Shown here: positions 10,247 through 19,645 of the stretch, piece after piece
Layout of the letters: each line of letters opens with the position of its first letter
Numbering within the stretch: position 1 is the stretch's first letter
Source: Phaeobacter sp. 11ANDIMAR09
Lineage (GTDB): Bacteria; Pseudomonadota; Alphaproteobacteria; Rhodobacterales; Rhodobacteraceae
Reading direction: 5' to 3'
DNA: 64,000 nucleotides
NCBI RefSeq assembly: GCF_001294455.1
Contig: NZ_LIKT01000017.1
Coordinates: 37,859-101,858 of the forward strand
Program-made: the position numbers and the translations under genes
Notes under the pieces: generated by a model
Seen by the model: only the letters and a program-made list of their open reading frames with translations
Told to the model about the DNA's origin: nothing
The model's database searches: none

Positions 10247-10978
10247 CTAAGGCAAATATCGGTAATGGTATTGGCCGCTGCGGGTCATCCCCAATGAGGC
10301 ATATAGTCCGTTTGCCCCAGCGTTTTCTTTGGTGCAAAGCACCGCCATCTCGGTGGCGCCATTGGCCGCAGCCCAAAAGGCCGCTTGACGCATCATCCAG
10401 GCCCCCATGCCGTGACGGCGCTGATGCGGCAGGATTTCCAACGCATGCACCATGGCCACGCCCTCATGTATCGCCACAAAACCCGCTCCGGCCGGCTTGT
10501 CGTTGTAGCGTCCCAACAGGGCAGCCTTTGGGCCCGCGGCGCGCTCCATAATGGCTTGACGTTCGGGGCCGATACCCCCGGAAATCCAGATCTCGCGTTG
10601 AATCTCAAGCGGCGACCACAGGGCAAAGGCAGTGACCCGCGGGATCTCCACATCCGTAAGTGTTTCGATTGGGCAGACCCAAAGATTGACCGGGTCTTTG
10701 ACCAGATAACCACGTGCTGCCAGCTGGTTATCCAGAGCATCCTGCCCGTCGCGGATCATGAACAGACAATCCTGCCCCATGGCCCGCATCGCCTGTTCGG
10801 CGGCGTCAAAATCGTCAGCAGAGGCGGAACCCTCAAGGCTGGCCGCCGACACACGGCTGCCGCCACCCTGGCCCTCGCGCAGGGTCACCGGGCCAAGGCT
10901 GCGTTTGGCAGCAGCGGGCCAGGTGGCCTCGACCACCGCGTAGTATTTAGGGTCGGTCACAGTGGCCTCCATGCTCAT
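10247..10978 (-). CDS. GNAT family N-acetyltransferase
   Basis: A 243-residue protein with a degenerate N-terminal half and a C-terminal GNAT domain. The acetyl-CoA loop is in LEILPHQRRHGMGAWMMR near residue 185 (R/Q-x-x-G-x-G/A-like), followed by the beta5-alpha4 segment AVLCTKENAGANGLYASLGM. Substrate is unknown. Its ATG overlaps the stop of the upstream CinA-like gene by four bases, so it is translationally coupled. The tryptophan-rich region (WISGGIGPERQAIM) matches roseobacter homologues of unknown role. Confidence 0.82.
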   Translation of the reverse strand: MSMEATVTDPKYYAVVEATWPAAAKRSLGPVTLREGQGGGSRVSAASLEGSASADDFDAAEQAMRAMGQDCLFMIRDGQDALDNQLAARGYLVKDPVNLWVCPIETLTDVEIPRVTAFALWSPLEIQREIWISGGIGPERQAIMERAAGPKAALLGRYNDKPAGAGFVAIHEGVAMVHALEILPHQRRHGMGAWMMRQAAFWAAANGATEMAVLCTKENAGANGLYASLGMTRSGQYHYRYLP

Positions 10979-11697
10979 AACCCCATCTCCTGTGCCAATT
11001 CGCGCATGGCCGCGTCTACACCGGCGCCGTTGTGTCCACGGATCACCACATTGGCGCCATAGGCCCCATTCTGCTGAAAGGGATAACAGCCGATGGACAG
11101 ATCACCATGGCGGGCCGCCAGATCAGACAGGAAGGCGGCGATATCGCCTTCGCCGCGCATCACCCGCAGGCTTTGCGACAACAGCGGCTCGCCCCCGGTC
11201 AACCCCGGCAGGACGCTGGCCACCATGGCCTGAAAAACCATGGGAACCCCGGCCATGACATGCACGTTTTCCAGGGTAAAGCCTGGCGCCGAGGATACTG
11301 GATTGTCGATCAGCGCCGCACCATCGGGGATCCGCGCCATGCGCAGGCGCGCCGCGTTCAGCTCCTGGCCTGAGCTGGCATAATGCGCCGCCAGAATGGC
11401 GCGGGCATCCGCACGCACACCCAAATGCGCATCAAAGGCTTCTGCGATGCAATCAGCGGTAATATCATCATGGGTGGGACCAATGCCACCGCTGGTAAAG
11501 ACATGGTCATAGGCTTTGCTCAGAGCCTGCACGGCGGCTATGATCATATCGGCTTCGTCGCTGACCACCCGCACTTCTTTCAGGTCAATGCCCTGTTTGG
11601 TGAGCTCTCCTGCCAGAAAATGGGTATTGGTATCGCGGGTACGCCCCGACAGGATTTCATCACCGATGACCAACATTGCGGCACTGGGGTTGGGCAT
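10975..11697 (-). CDS. CinA-like molybdopterin-binding domain protein (COG1058)
   Basis: A 240-residue protein made of one MoCF_biosynth domain: AAMLVIGDEILSGRTRDTNTHFLA at the start and the phosphate-binding segment HVFTSGGIGPTHDDIT near residue 65. It lacks the C-terminal NMN deamidase domain of full CinA. Stand-alone COG1058 proteins are linked to ADP-ribose or nucleotide pyrophosphatase activity. The start at 11697 follows AGGAGAGAAAAG; longer versions to 11901 lack a site. It is the first gene of an operon with the GNAT protein and is divergent from sfsA. Confidence 0.88.
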   Translation of the reverse strand: MPNPSAAMLVIGDEILSGRTRDTNTHFLAGELTKQGIDLKEVRVVSDEADMIIAAVQALSKAYDHVFTSGGIGPTHDDITADCIAEAFDAHLGVRADARAILAAHYASSGQELNAARLRMARIPDGAALIDNPVSSAPGFTLENVHVMAGVPMVFQAMVASVLPGLTGGEPLLSQSLRVMRGEGDIAAFLSDLAARHGDLSIGCYPFQQNGAYGANVVIRGHNGAGVDAAMRELAQEMGL

Positions 11698-11906
11698 CTT
11701 TTCTCTCCTATTGCGGCGGTCTGCGCGATCCTCGCTGCAAGATAGCCGCTCCAGCATGGAGGGCAAGCGGGCATCCCGCCTCAGGCTGGATCTCACGCAG
11801 GGTTTCTGAGGCCCCTCGGTAAAAACCGCGCCTGTGCCGGGTCTTTTGTGCCCGGCGCTCCGCCCTGGATGATTGACACCGCCTGCCAGTGCGCTACCCA
11901 AGCAGT

Positions 11907-12608
11907 ATGGAATTCACCACGCCTTTGATCCGCGCCACGCTACTGCGCCGCTACAAGCGCTTCCTTGCCGATTGTCGTCTACAAGACGGACGCGAGATCA
12001 CCGCCCATTGCGCCAACCCCGGCTCGATGATGGGGCTGGCCGACCCCGGTCTCACAGTCTGGCTGGAACCCAATGATGACCCAAAGAAAAAGCTGAAATA
12101 TGGCTGGCGTCTGATTGAACATGACAACGGTCACTTTACCGGCGTTGACACCTCAGTGCCCAATCGTGCGCTCAAGGCCGCTCTGATTGCCGGGGAAATC
12201 CCTGAGCTGGCAGCCTATGGCACCGTCCAGCCCGAAGTGAAATATGGCGAGAAAAGCCGCATTGATTTCCTGCTCAGCCAAGCAGGGCTGCCGGACTGCT
12301 ATGTCGAAGTCAAAAGCGTCACCCTGTCGCGGCAGCGGGGGCTGGCTGAATTTCCGGACAGCGTCACCGCGCGTGGCACCAAACATCTCAATGAACTGAC
12401 AAAAATGACAGCACAGGGCCATCGCGCCGTGATGCTCTATTTGGTGCAACGCACCGATTGTGCACGCTTTGCGCTGGCGCAGGATATCGACCCAGACTAT
12501 GCCGCAGCTTTTGAAACAGCGCAAAAGGCGGGCGTTGAGCGCCTAATCTACGACACCCGCATCTCGCCGCAGGGGATCGGCATCGGACACAGCCTGCCTG
12601 CGGCTTAG
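11907..12608 (+). CDS. sfsA: SfsA sugar fermentation stimulation/nuclease protein
   Basis: A 233-residue SfsA-family protein. The N-terminal OB-like part includes RYKRFLADCRL and TAHCANPGSMMGL. The C-terminal nuclease-like part holds the catalytic-type residues in KSRIDFLLS (D) and CYVEVKSVTL (E-x-K), followed by FPDSVTARGTKHL. The family was first tied to maltose metabolism in E. coli and later shown to have a nuclease-like fold. It is transcribed alone, divergent from the CinA-like gene. The start at ATG 11907 matches the family N terminus (MEFTTPLIRATLL). Confidence 0.93.
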   Translation: MEFTTPLIRATLLRRYKRFLADCRLQDGREITAHCANPGSMMGLADPGLTVWLEPNDDPKKKLKYGWRLIEHDNGHFTGVDTSVPNRALKAALIAGEIPELAAYGTVQPEVKYGEKSRIDFLLSQAGLPDCYVEVKSVTLSRQRGLAEFPDSVTARGTKHLNELTKMTAQGHRAVMLYLVQRTDCARFALAQDIDPDYAAAFETAQKAGVERLIYDTRISPQGIGIGHSLPAA

Positions 12609-12713
12609 GCGGCGCAGCGCTAAGGGCTGCTGGTTTTACGGCGGCAGTACTGGTTCTTTTTACCAAATCCGCTTACATAGGCGACAAGACACAAGCCTAT
12701 GGAGCCCAGCTTG

Positions 12714-13523
12714 ATGAGATCGAAAGACGGCCGTACCACCAAAGACGGCATTCGCATTTACCAAGAGACAGATTTCGCCGGCATGCATGTGGCGGGGAAA
12801 CTGGCCGCGCAGATCCTTGACGACATCGCACCGCATGTTTTTCCGGGACAGACCACCGGTGAAATCGATCGCCTGATCACCAATATGGTTGATGAGGCCG
12901 GGGCCAAATCGGCCACCATCGGCTACAAGGGCTATCAGCACGCCAGCTGCATCTCGGTGAACCATGTGGTCTGCCATGGCATCCCCGGTGACAAAAAGCT
13001 GAAGGATGGCGATATCCTCAATATCGATGTGACCGTCATCGTTGACGGCTGGTTTGGCGATACCTCGCGGATGTTTGTGGCCGGAAAATTGCCGCGCAAG
13101 GCCGAGCGCCTGATCCAGGTCACCCATGACAGCCTGATGAAGGGGATTGAGGCGGTAAAGCCTGGCAATACCTTTGGCGACATTGGCCATGCCATCCAAT
13201 CCTATGCCGAAAGCCAGCGCATGAGCGTCGTGCGCGATTTCTGCGGCCACGGGCTGGGCCTGGTGTTCCACGCACCGCCCAATGTACTGCACTATGGGCG
13301 CCCCGGCACCGGTCCCAAACTGGAAGAGGGCATGTTCTTTACCATCGAGCCGATGATCAACCTAGGGCGGCCCGAAACCAAGATCCTGGCGGATGAGTGG
13401 ACCGCGGTTACCCGCGACAAATCCCTGTCGGCGCAGTTTGAGCATTCCATCGGCGTGACCTCAGATGGCTGTGAAATCTTCACCCTGTCTCCCGGTGGCC
13501 TGTTCCATCCAACCTACAGCTAG
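12714..13523 (+). CDS. map: Methionine aminopeptidase, type I
   Basis: A 269-residue M24A peptidase that removes the initiator methionine from new proteins. All five metal ligands are present: D105 and D116 (NIDVTVIVDGWFGDTSR), H179 (CGHGLG), E212 (FTIEPM) and E243 (QFEHSIGVT). The proton-shuttle histidine lies in NHVVCHGIP. Two starts are possible; 12714 is preferred because GGAG lies at 12701-12704, while 12699 (five codons longer) has no visible site. It is a single gene, as is usual in this group. Confidence 0.95.
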   Translation: MRSKDGRTTKDGIRIYQETDFAGMHVAGKLAAQILDDIAPHVFPGQTTGEIDRLITNMVDEAGAKSATIGYKGYQHASCISVNHVVCHGIPGDKKLKDGDILNIDVTVIVDGWFGDTSRMFVAGKLPRKAERLIQVTHDSLMKGIEAVKPGNTFGDIGHAIQSYAESQRMSVVRDFCGHGLGLVFHAPPNVLHYGRPGTGPKLEEGMFFTIEPMINLGRPETKILADEWTAVTRDKSLSAQFEHSIGVTSDGCEIFTLSPGGLFHPTYS

Positions 13524-13604
13524 GCGTTTCGCCCAGCTTTCCAGACCTCACAGCAGCGCCTCGTCCTTCGGTCGGGGCGTCGTCATTTTGGCCAAGAGTT
13601 TCTT

Positions 13605-14267
13605 TCACAGCCCGATTAGCGCGGCAACCTCTGACATTTCGCTAAAAACTTCGGCGCCCTGCGCTGCGAGGTTCTCGCCCGTGCCGGTCGGCGCAAAACC
13701 AAGGCAACGCATCCCGGCCCGCGTTGCCGCCAGCACCCCTGTGGCGCTGTCCTCGACCACCAGACAATCACGGGCCTGGACGCCAAAATGGCTGGCGGCG
13801 GCCAGAAACAGGCCTGGATCTGGTTTTGCCACGCCCAGCGATTGCGCTGAAAACATCGCCGCCGGATGAAAGCGCGCCCACAGATCATTCTGTCCCAGAG
13901 TGATGCGCATCTTGTCTTCGCTCCCGTTGGAGGCCACGCAACAGGGGATCTGTTTTGCATCCAGCAGCGCCAGTAGGTCCATCACCCCCGGCATCAGTGC
14001 CACGCCCGCTCTCAGGGCCTCATAGGTTTCGGCATAGACTTCGTCGATCCAGCCCTCATGCAGGTCAGCACCAAGTTCAATCGCCTTAGCCATAGCGCCC
14101 GACATCGTGCTGCCGACAAACAGTTCCATTGAGCGCTCAACGGTCATAGGCAAACCGTTTCGCGCCAGGTTTTCGACCATCACCTGATTTGAGATAGGTT
14201 CACTGTTAACCAGCACCCCATCGCAATCAAAGATGACCAGCCGTGGCGTTGGATAGGTCGTAGGCAT
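13605..14267 (-). CDS. HAD-superfamily hydrolase (beta-phosphoglucomutase-like)
   Basis: A 220-residue HAD subfamily IA phosphatase. Motif I is VIFDCDGVLVNSEP (nucleophile and acid/base aspartates) near residue 15, motif II is CCVASNGSEDK, and motif III with the acidic pair is in AKPDPGLFLAAA and CLVVEDSATGV. The inserted four-helix cap follows motif I. It most likely dephosphorylates a sugar phosphate or phosphoglycolate-like metabolite; the substrate cannot be read from the sequence. It is convergent with map. Confidence 0.9.
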   Translation of the reverse strand: MPTTYPTPRLVIFDCDGVLVNSEPISNQVMVENLARNGLPMTVERSMELFVGSTMSGAMAKAIELGADLHEGWIDEVYAETYEALRAGVALMPGVMDLLALLDAKQIPCCVASNGSEDKMRITLGQNDLWARFHPAAMFSAQSLGVAKPDPGLFLAAASHFGVQARDCLVVEDSATGVLAATRAGMRCLGFAPTGTGENLAAQGAEVFSEMSEVAALIGL

Positions 14268-14377
14268 GTGCAAAAACCCCGTGCAATTCAGCAAAGTTCA
14301 GCGCCACTCTGCCGCGTTCCGCATAGGGAGGCAAATCCTGCACTGGCACAAAGTCGCGCGTCAGGGGAGCGCCTGTT

Positions 14378-14938
14378 TCAGGCTGAAACATCACGCAACA
14401 TCAGGGTGATATGGCTATCACCATATCTGCGTGCATCGCGCAACGCATAGCCTTCTGGCGGGGACATGGCTGCGTTTTCTTCCCAGATGATCAAGGCATC
14501 CTCTGCGATCCAACCGCCTGTCTCGGCCGCCTGCAATGCCTTTTCTCCCAAAGCTTTGCCATAAGGGGGATCGAGAAACACCACATCAAAGGGCGGCTGC
14601 GGGTTCTCTCCCAGTTTCAGTGCATTCCGTCGGATCAGGCTGGCGCGATCTTTGGCGCGGCAGATCTCGATATTCTTGGCAATCAGCCCCTGCGATACCC
14701 GGCCATCATCAACAAAGGTCACGCTCTCGGCGCCGCGCGATAGGGCTTCCAGCCCCAAAGCGCCGGTTCCGGCAAAGAGATCCAGCACCCGCATACCGTC
14801 AAAATCAACCTGATGCGCCAGCACGTTGAACAGGCTTTCGCGCACCCGGTCGGTGGTGGGGCGCAGATGCGCGCCCGCATCGCCCTTACCCAGCGCCGCC
14901 AAGGCGCGGCCGCGAAAATCTCCGGCGATGATCCTCAC
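14378..14938 (-). CDS. rsmD: 16S rRNA (guanine966-N2)-methyltransferase
   Basis: A 186-residue Rossmann methyltransferase. Residues MRIIAGDFRGRAL open the family pattern, RPTTDRVRESLFNVL follows, the SAM loop is VLDLFAGTGALGLEALSRGA, and the catalytic motif is FLDPPYG. It modifies G966 of 16S rRNA during 30S maturation. Its start overlaps the stop of the upstream FAD oxidoreductase gene by four bases (ATGA). Confidence 0.94.
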   Translation of the reverse strand: MRIIAGDFRGRALAALGKGDAGAHLRPTTDRVRESLFNVLAHQVDFDGMRVLDLFAGTGALGLEALSRGAESVTFVDDGRVSQGLIAKNIEICRAKDRASLIRRNALKLGENPQPPFDVVFLDPPYGKALGEKALQAAETGGWIAEDALIIWEENAAMSPPEGYALRDARRYGDSHITLMLRDVSA

Positions 14939-16146
14939 GCTTTCAACAGGGGCTTCAGATCTGCGGCAGGATCGGCAACCACCGATTTATCCGCCGTCTT
15001 GCCCATATCAATCAAGCGCTTGCCCACCATATAAGCCCGCGGATCGTTCATCGCATCCACCGCAACCAATTCATCACCTTTGTAGTACCAGAATGAGGTC
15101 GTGCGCCCCTCACCAGCACGGGTAACGACATTGTCGAACCCCGTGTTCAGACCTGCGATTTGTAATTTCACATCATATTGATCCGACCAGAACCAGGGCG
15201 TTGCCACATAATCCTTGCCCGCACCCATCATGTTCTGCGCCACCACTTCGGCCTGGTCGATGGCGTTGGGTACGCTTTCCAACCGGATGCGGCCACCTTT
15301 GTAGGGGAAGGAGGCACAATCGCCCGCCGACCAGATCGAGGGATCCGAGGTGCGCCCCTGGGCATCGGTTTTGATGCCATTATCCAGCTCCAGCCCGGCC
15401 AGTTCGGCCAGCTGCGTGCCGGGGGTAATACCAACGCCAACCACAACAAAATCGACATCGACACGGGAGCCATCGCTCAGCACTGCGCCAGTCACTTGGC
15501 CTGCGTCGCCCTCCAGTCGCTCCAAGCCGGTGCCTTCGAGGATGGTCACACCGTGTTCGCCGTGCAGGGTGCGGAAGTAATCAGATGTCTCGGTTGCCGC
15601 CACCCGTTGCAGGATACGATCACCCATCTCTACCAGGGTGACATCAACACCGCGCTTGGCGCAGACCGCTGCTGCCTCCAGCCCGATATAGCCCCCGCCA
15701 ACGATCAAAGCCCGCTTGCCTGTCGTAACATGCGGCGCCATTGCATCCACGTCACCAAGGCCACGCACCACAAATACACCCGCCAAATCCCCGCCAATAG
15801 CACCGGGCAGGCGGCGCGGATCAGATCCGGTGGTCAGGGCCAATTGATCGTAGCCGATGACCTCATCCTCCAGTGTCACGGTCTGAGCCTCGGTATCAAT
15901 CGCCGTCACTGCCGAGCCAAGACGCAGGGTAATATTGTTCTCGACATAAAAGCTTTCGGGACGCAGGAACAAACGCTCCAGTTCCATTTCACCCAGCAAA
16001 TAGGCCTTGGAGAGCGGCGGGCGCTGATACGGCAGGTGGTTTTCGGCCCCAATCAGGGTGATTTCGCCATCAAACCCGTCTTTGCGCAGTTTCGCCACCA
16101 AGGACGATCCTGCCTGGCCTGCTCCGATCACGACGATATGGCTCAT
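14935..16146 (-). CDS. FAD-dependent ferredoxin/rubredoxin reductase-like oxidoreductase
   Basis: A 403-residue flavoprotein of the oxygenase-coupled NADH-ferredoxin reductase family. FAD is bound by HIVVIGAGQAGSSLVAKLR at the N terminus and by SIWSAGDCASFP near residue 275; NAD(P)H is bound by RALIVGGGYIGLEAAAV near residue 150. The C-terminal reductase-specific domain contains PWFWSDQYDVKLQIAG. It passes electrons from NAD(P)H to a small iron-sulfur protein, perhaps for a P450 or dioxygenase, but no partner is nearby. The start at 16146 has GGAGG about 14 bases upstream. It is transcribed with rsmD. Confidence 0.9.
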   Translation of the reverse strand: MSHIVVIGAGQAGSSLVAKLRKDGFDGEITLIGAENHLPYQRPPLSKAYLLGEMELERLFLRPESFYVENNITLRLGSAVTAIDTEAQTVTLEDEVIGYDQLALTTGSDPRRLPGAIGGDLAGVFVVRGLGDVDAMAPHVTTGKRALIVGGGYIGLEAAAVCAKRGVDVTLVEMGDRILQRVAATETSDYFRTLHGEHGVTILEGTGLERLEGDAGQVTGAVLSDGSRVDVDFVVVGVGITPGTQLAELAGLELDNGIKTDAQGRTSDPSIWSAGDCASFPYKGGRIRLESVPNAIDQAEVVAQNMMGAGKDYVATPWFWSDQYDVKLQIAGLNTGFDNVVTRAGEGRTTSFWYYKGDELVAVDAMNDPRAYMVGKRLIDMGKTADKSVVADPAADLKPLLKA

Positions 16147-16245
16147 TTCGGCCCTTGCCTCCCACACTGGTTTTGGTCTCCTGTTGTCGTGACCCTATAG
16201 GGGCCGCGAACCAAAACGCAATCACCACAAGAGAGGAAACGCGCA

Positions 16246-16734
16246 ATGATTTCTGCAGGAGAGAAACTCCCCGATGCAACCCTGACCGTGATGGGGGCAG
16301 AGGGACCTGCTCAGGTGCAGATGGCAGAAAAGGTAACTGGCCGGAAAGTCGCAATTTTTGCCGTTCCTGGTGCCTTTACTCCAACCTGTCATTCGGCCCA
16401 TGTGCCGAGCTTTATCCGAACCAAGGATCAGTTTTTTGCGAAGGGAGTGGAGGAGATTATCTGCATCTCTGCCAATGATCCCTTTGTTATGCATGCCTGG
16501 GGCGAGGCCACCGGCGCCAATGCCGCCGGCATCACCATGATGGCCGATGCGGAAAGTGCCTTTACCGATGCCATTGGCATGCGCTTTGACGCGCCGCCCG
16601 CCGGGCTTATCGGGCGTTCGCTGCGCTATGCAATGTTGGTCGAAGACGGCATCGTCACCAAGCTCAACATGGAGGAAAACCCCGGTCAGTGTGAACTTTC
16701 CGCCGGTGAAGGCCTGCTGGACTCAATGGACTAA
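16246..16734 (+). CDS. Peroxiredoxin (Prx5/thioredoxin-dependent type)
   Basis: A 162-residue peroxiredoxin of the Prx5 group that reduces H2O2 and alkyl peroxides. The peroxidatic centre is VPGAFTPTCHSAHVPSF (Cys near residue 49), and the conserved arginine lies in RSLRYAMLV. Cys near 151 (PGQCELS) could be a resolving cysteine. RBS GAGGAA precedes ATG 16246. It is divergent from the FAD reductase, with a CCCTATAGGG palindrome (16193-16202) between them. Confidence 0.93.
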   Translation: MISAGEKLPDATLTVMGAEGPAQVQMAEKVTGRKVAIFAVPGAFTPTCHSAHVPSFIRTKDQFFAKGVEEIICISANDPFVMHAWGEATGANAAGITMMADAESAFTDAIGMRFDAPPAGLIGRSLRYAMLVEDGIVTKLNMEENPGQCELSAGEGLLDSMD

Positions 16735-16743
16735 TCAGAGCCA

Positions 16744-16775
16744 CGGCTGTGCCAGGGCTTTCCCCGGCGCAGCCG
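16744..16775. terminator. Hairpin between convergent prx and phhB genes
   Basis: CGGCTGTGCC...GGCGCAGCCG forms a long stem with one wobble and one mismatch, starting ten bases after the peroxiredoxin stop. No clear U-tract is present. Confidence 0.5.
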
Positions 16776-16793
16776 ACCCTATGTGACAGGCAG

Positions 16794-17087
16794 TTAGACC
16801 AAGCTGTCCATCTTCCGGGCCAGTTTGGCGTCCAAAGCCGACAGTCCCTCGACGTCATGGGTGGTCAGGACCACCGTCACCCGATTGTAGATATTGCTCC
16901 ACTCTGGATGGTGGTTCCATTTTTCTGCCCAAATCGCGGCGCGGGTCATCCAGCCAAAGGCCTCGACAAAACCGTCAAAAGCAAAGGTCTTGATCAGGGC
17001 GTCGCGCCCCTCGACCATTTCCCATCCGCTTTGGAACAGGGGATCCAACAGGGGCCCCCGGGTGGCTTCGGATAATCTTTCGGTCAT
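16794..17087 (-). CDS. phhB: Pterin-4-alpha-carbinolamine dehydratase
   Basis: A 97-residue PCD/DCoH protein, the family's normal length. The signature [17 protein letters not shown] gives the active-site histidines, and [17 protein letters not shown] closes the fold. The enzyme dehydrates 4a-hydroxytetrahydropterin formed by aromatic amino acid hydroxylases and prevents its side reactions. No hydroxylase gene is in this window. It is the last gene of a four-gene operon, overlapping the COG3146 gene by ATGA. Confidence 0.93.
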   Translation of the reverse strand: MTERLSEATRGPLLDPLFQSGWEMVEGRDALIKTFAFDGFVEAFGWMTRAAIWAEKWNHHPEWSNIYNRVTVVLTTHDVEGLSALDAKLARKMDSLV

Positions 17088-18271
17088 TCCTGTTCCTCCA
17101 CTTCAGTTTTGCGAAACGGCCCATAGCTGGTCAGGACCTCAACCTCTTCTGCCACCGCCGCCCGCTCGGCCTCCAGGTAGCGGCCCACGGCTTCGGCAAA
17201 CCCGGCATCCCCCAGCCAATGCAAGCTATGTGTCTCCACCGGCAGATAGCCCCGCGCCAATTTATGTTCGCCCTGTGCGCCGGCCTCCACACGTGACAAT
17301 TGGTGAGCAATGGCAAAATCAATCGCCTGATAGTAGCACATTTCGAAATGCAGGCAGGGGTGATGTTCAGTACATCCCCAATAACGCCCATATAGCGTGT
17401 CTCGTCCGATGAAATTCAAGGCACCTGCCACTGGCACGCCGTCTCGTTCCGCAAGGATGAGATGCAGATCCTGCGCCATGGTTTCGTGAATGATGGAAAA
17501 GAACTCTCGCGTGAGATAGGGGCTGCCCCATTTGCGCGAACCGGTGTCCTGATAAAACGTCCAAAATGCATCCCAATGCTCGGGGCGAATCTGGTCGCCA
17601 CTATAGCTGCAGATTGTGCCACCAAACCCCTGTGCCTGCGACCGTTCCTTGCGGATGTTCTTTCGTTTGCGCGAGGACAGCGCGGCAAGAAAATCGTCAA
17701 AACCCGCGTAGTTCGCGTTCAGCCAGTGGAATTGTTGGCTCACTCGGGGCATCAGCCCCATCTCGGCACCAATCTCAGCCTCCTGCGGCGTGCAAAAGGT
17801 CACATGCAGCGAAGAGACCTGATTGTCTGCCGCAAGCTGCACAGCCCCCTGCACCAGTGCTGATTGGCCGATCCCTTCATAGCCGGGCCGCACCAGAAGC
17901 CGCCGGCCGGTGGCAGGGGTAAAGGGCACTGCGACCTGAAGCTTGGGGTAGTAGCGACCACCCGCGCGCTCATAGGCATGGGCCCAGTTGTGATCAAAGA
18001 TGTATTCGCCCTGGCTGTGGGATTTGGCATAGAGCGGCGCACAGGCGATCAGGCGGCCTTCGACATAGGCGGTGAGATACTGCGGCTGCCAACCGGTGCC
18101 AGGCCCAACCGATCCGCTCTGCTCCAAAGCGTTGAGAAAACGATAGGTAGTAAAGGGGTCGTTTGGACGGGAGCCGTCCACGGCTTCCGGGCAGGCACAG
18201 GCGTCCCAATCCGCAGCCTCAATCTGCGACAGGCTGCCAAAGACGCGTATTTCAACCGGTTTCTGATCCAT
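17084..18271 (-). CDS. COG3146 (DUF482) GNAT-like protein
   Basis: A 395-residue protein of the DUF482/peptidogalycan-type acyltransferase family with a double GNAT fold. It contains [20 protein letters not shown] near residue 45, [17 protein letters not shown] in the middle, and [16 protein letters not shown] followed by [11 protein letters not shown] near 315-335. The substrate is unknown; related FemAB-like proteins act on aminoacyl groups. The start 18271 follows GGGAGTGCTG; an upstream ATG at 18322 overlaps the GDPD stop (ATGA) and is a real alternative. Confidence 0.85.
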   Translation of the reverse strand: MDQKPVEIRVFGSLSQIEAADWDACACPEAVDGSRPNDPFTTYRFLNALEQSGSVGPGTGWQPQYLTAYVEGRLIACAPLYAKSHSQGEYIFDHNWAHAYERAGGRYYPKLQVAVPFTPATGRRLLVRPGYEGIGQSALVQGAVQLAADNQVSSLHVTFCTPQEAEIGAEMGLMPRVSQQFHWLNANYAGFDDFLAALSSRKRKNIRKERSQAQGFGGTICSYSGDQIRPEHWDAFWTFYQDTGSRKWGSPYLTREFFSIIHETMAQDLHLILAERDGVPVAGALNFIGRDTLYGRYWGCTEHHPCLHFEMCYYQAIDFAIAHQLSRVEAGAQGEHKLARGYLPVETHSLHWLGDAGFAEAVGRYLEAERAAVAEEVEVLTSYGPFRKTEVEEQE

Positions 18272-18318
18272 CAGCACTCCCTGCGCCTGACAGTATTTGA
18301 GCAGCGTTGCGCCCGTAA

Positions 18319-19092
18319 TCAACCCGGCAAAGGGGAAAGATACTGCTCGAAGGTAACATTATCGACCCATTTGCGCGCCTCATCCTCGGCGGCCTGGGAC
18401 GTCACTGTCCAGCAGAGAACCGGAATTCCGGCCGCGCGCAGATCCTGCACTCGGGGACGCTCCAGATCGCCCACTTCATGGCTGATAAAGCTCGACCGGC
18501 TGCTGTCAAAATCGGGGATACCGCGCAGGCGATTGCAGGTCTCAGCTGGGACCGGGACCCAATCCTCAGGGTCATAAGAGCTGGTCACCAATCCCCGCGC
18601 AATATCAGGTGCATAGCGCGCCAGCGCCGCTGTCGCATGTGGATTGAACGACATCAAGGCGACCGTCCCGGTATAGCCCTGCAGTTCTTTGGCGGTGGCT
18701 TCTTCCAGGGCCCCAACATTGGGGCCCAGATTGCCATCCTGATCCTTGATCTCAATCAGCAATGGTACCTGCCCGGCAACCAGATCTAGAACCTCGGCCA
18801 GGGTTGGTATGCACTCGCCATCTCCGCCTTTTAGCGGGATCTGGGTAAGCTCTGCCTGACTGCGTACCATGATCCCACCGCGCGCCTCCGCAAGGCGATC
18901 CAGCATGTAGTCGTGAAACACCATTGGACAGCCTTCGCTGGAGCGCTGCAGATCAATTTCGATCGCATAGCCCGCAGCAATGGCCGCGCGGATGGCCGCG
19001 CGGCTGTTTTCGGGTCGCCCATCGGTCACATCATGCAGCGCCCGATGCGCCACCGGCTGCGACAGAAACTCGGCGGGTAGCTTTGGGATCAT
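18319..19092 (-). CDS. Glycerophosphodiester phosphodiesterase
   Basis: A 257-residue GDPD-fold enzyme of cytoplasmic type without a signal peptide. Catalytic residues are in VAHRALHD, PENSRAAI and AIEIDLQRS (E-x-D), with the second acidic site in LLIEIKDQDG. It hydrolyses glycerophosphodiesters from lipid turnover to glycerol-3-phosphate and the alcohol. It is the second gene of the ridA operon, overlapping ridA by four bases (ATGA). Confidence 0.92.
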   Translation of the reverse strand: MIPKLPAEFLSQPVAHRALHDVTDGRPENSRAAIRAAIAAGYAIEIDLQRSSEGCPMVFHDYMLDRLAEARGGIMVRSQAELTQIPLKGGDGECIPTLAEVLDLVAGQVPLLIEIKDQDGNLGPNVGALEEATAKELQGYTGTVALMSFNPHATAALARYAPDIARGLVTSSYDPEDWVPVPAETCNRLRGIPDFDSSRSSFISHEVGDLERPRVQDLRAAGIPVLCWTVTSQAAEDEARKWVDNVTFEQYLSPLPG

Positions 19093-19547
19093 TTGATCTG
19101 GAACACCGCGTCGATTTCAACCGCAACGCCCAGAGGCAGCGAAGGCGCACTGACGGCGGAACGCGCGTGACGACCGGCGTCGCCCAGCGCTTCGACCAGG
19201 AAATCAGAGGCCCCGTTCACCACCTGTGGCTGCTGGGTGAAATCAGCGGTGGAATTGACAAAGGCGCCCAGTTTCACCACCCGCACCAGACGTTCAAGAT
19301 CGCCATCACAGGCGGCCTTGAGCTGTGCAAGCAGGGCAATGGCGCAGCGTTTGGCGGCGGCCTGACCGGCATCGACATCCATATCCGCGCCGAGCGTGCC
19401 GGTGATCAGCCCGTTCTCATCCGACGAGATCTGACCCGAGACATAGACCATGTCACCTGCGACAACAAAAGGCACATAGTTGGCCGCCGGCGCAGGGGCC
19501 TCTGGCAGGGTGACACTCAGGTCTTTCAGTTTTGCTTCGATGCTCAT
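19089..19547 (-). CDS. RidA family protein
   Basis: A 152-residue member of the longer RidA subfamily (YjgF/YER057c/UK114), starting MSIEAKLKDLSVTLPEAP. The conserved strand VPFVVAGDMVYVSGQIS and the C-terminal ARSAVSAPSLPLGVAVEIDAVF, with the substrate-binding arginine, are present. RidA proteins hydrolyse reactive 2-aminoacrylate-type imines. The first gene of the ridA-GDPD-COG3146-phhB operon; AAGGAG sits upstream at the right distance. Confidence 0.92.
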   Translation of the reverse strand: MSIEAKLKDLSVTLPEAPAPAANYVPFVVAGDMVYVSGQISSDENGLITGTLGADMDVDAGQAAAKRCAIALLAQLKAACDGDLERLVRVVKLGAFVNSTADFTQQPQVVNGASDFLVEALGDAGRHARSAVSAPSLPLGVAVEIDAVFQIK

Positions 19548-19645
19548 TGTCGCGCTCCTTCACGGCCGATGTTTCGAGGCGACGCTAGCGCTGATGAAAC
19601 CCGCCGGAAAGAGTAAAAGCGACAACATCCCTCTCTGTTCGGACA

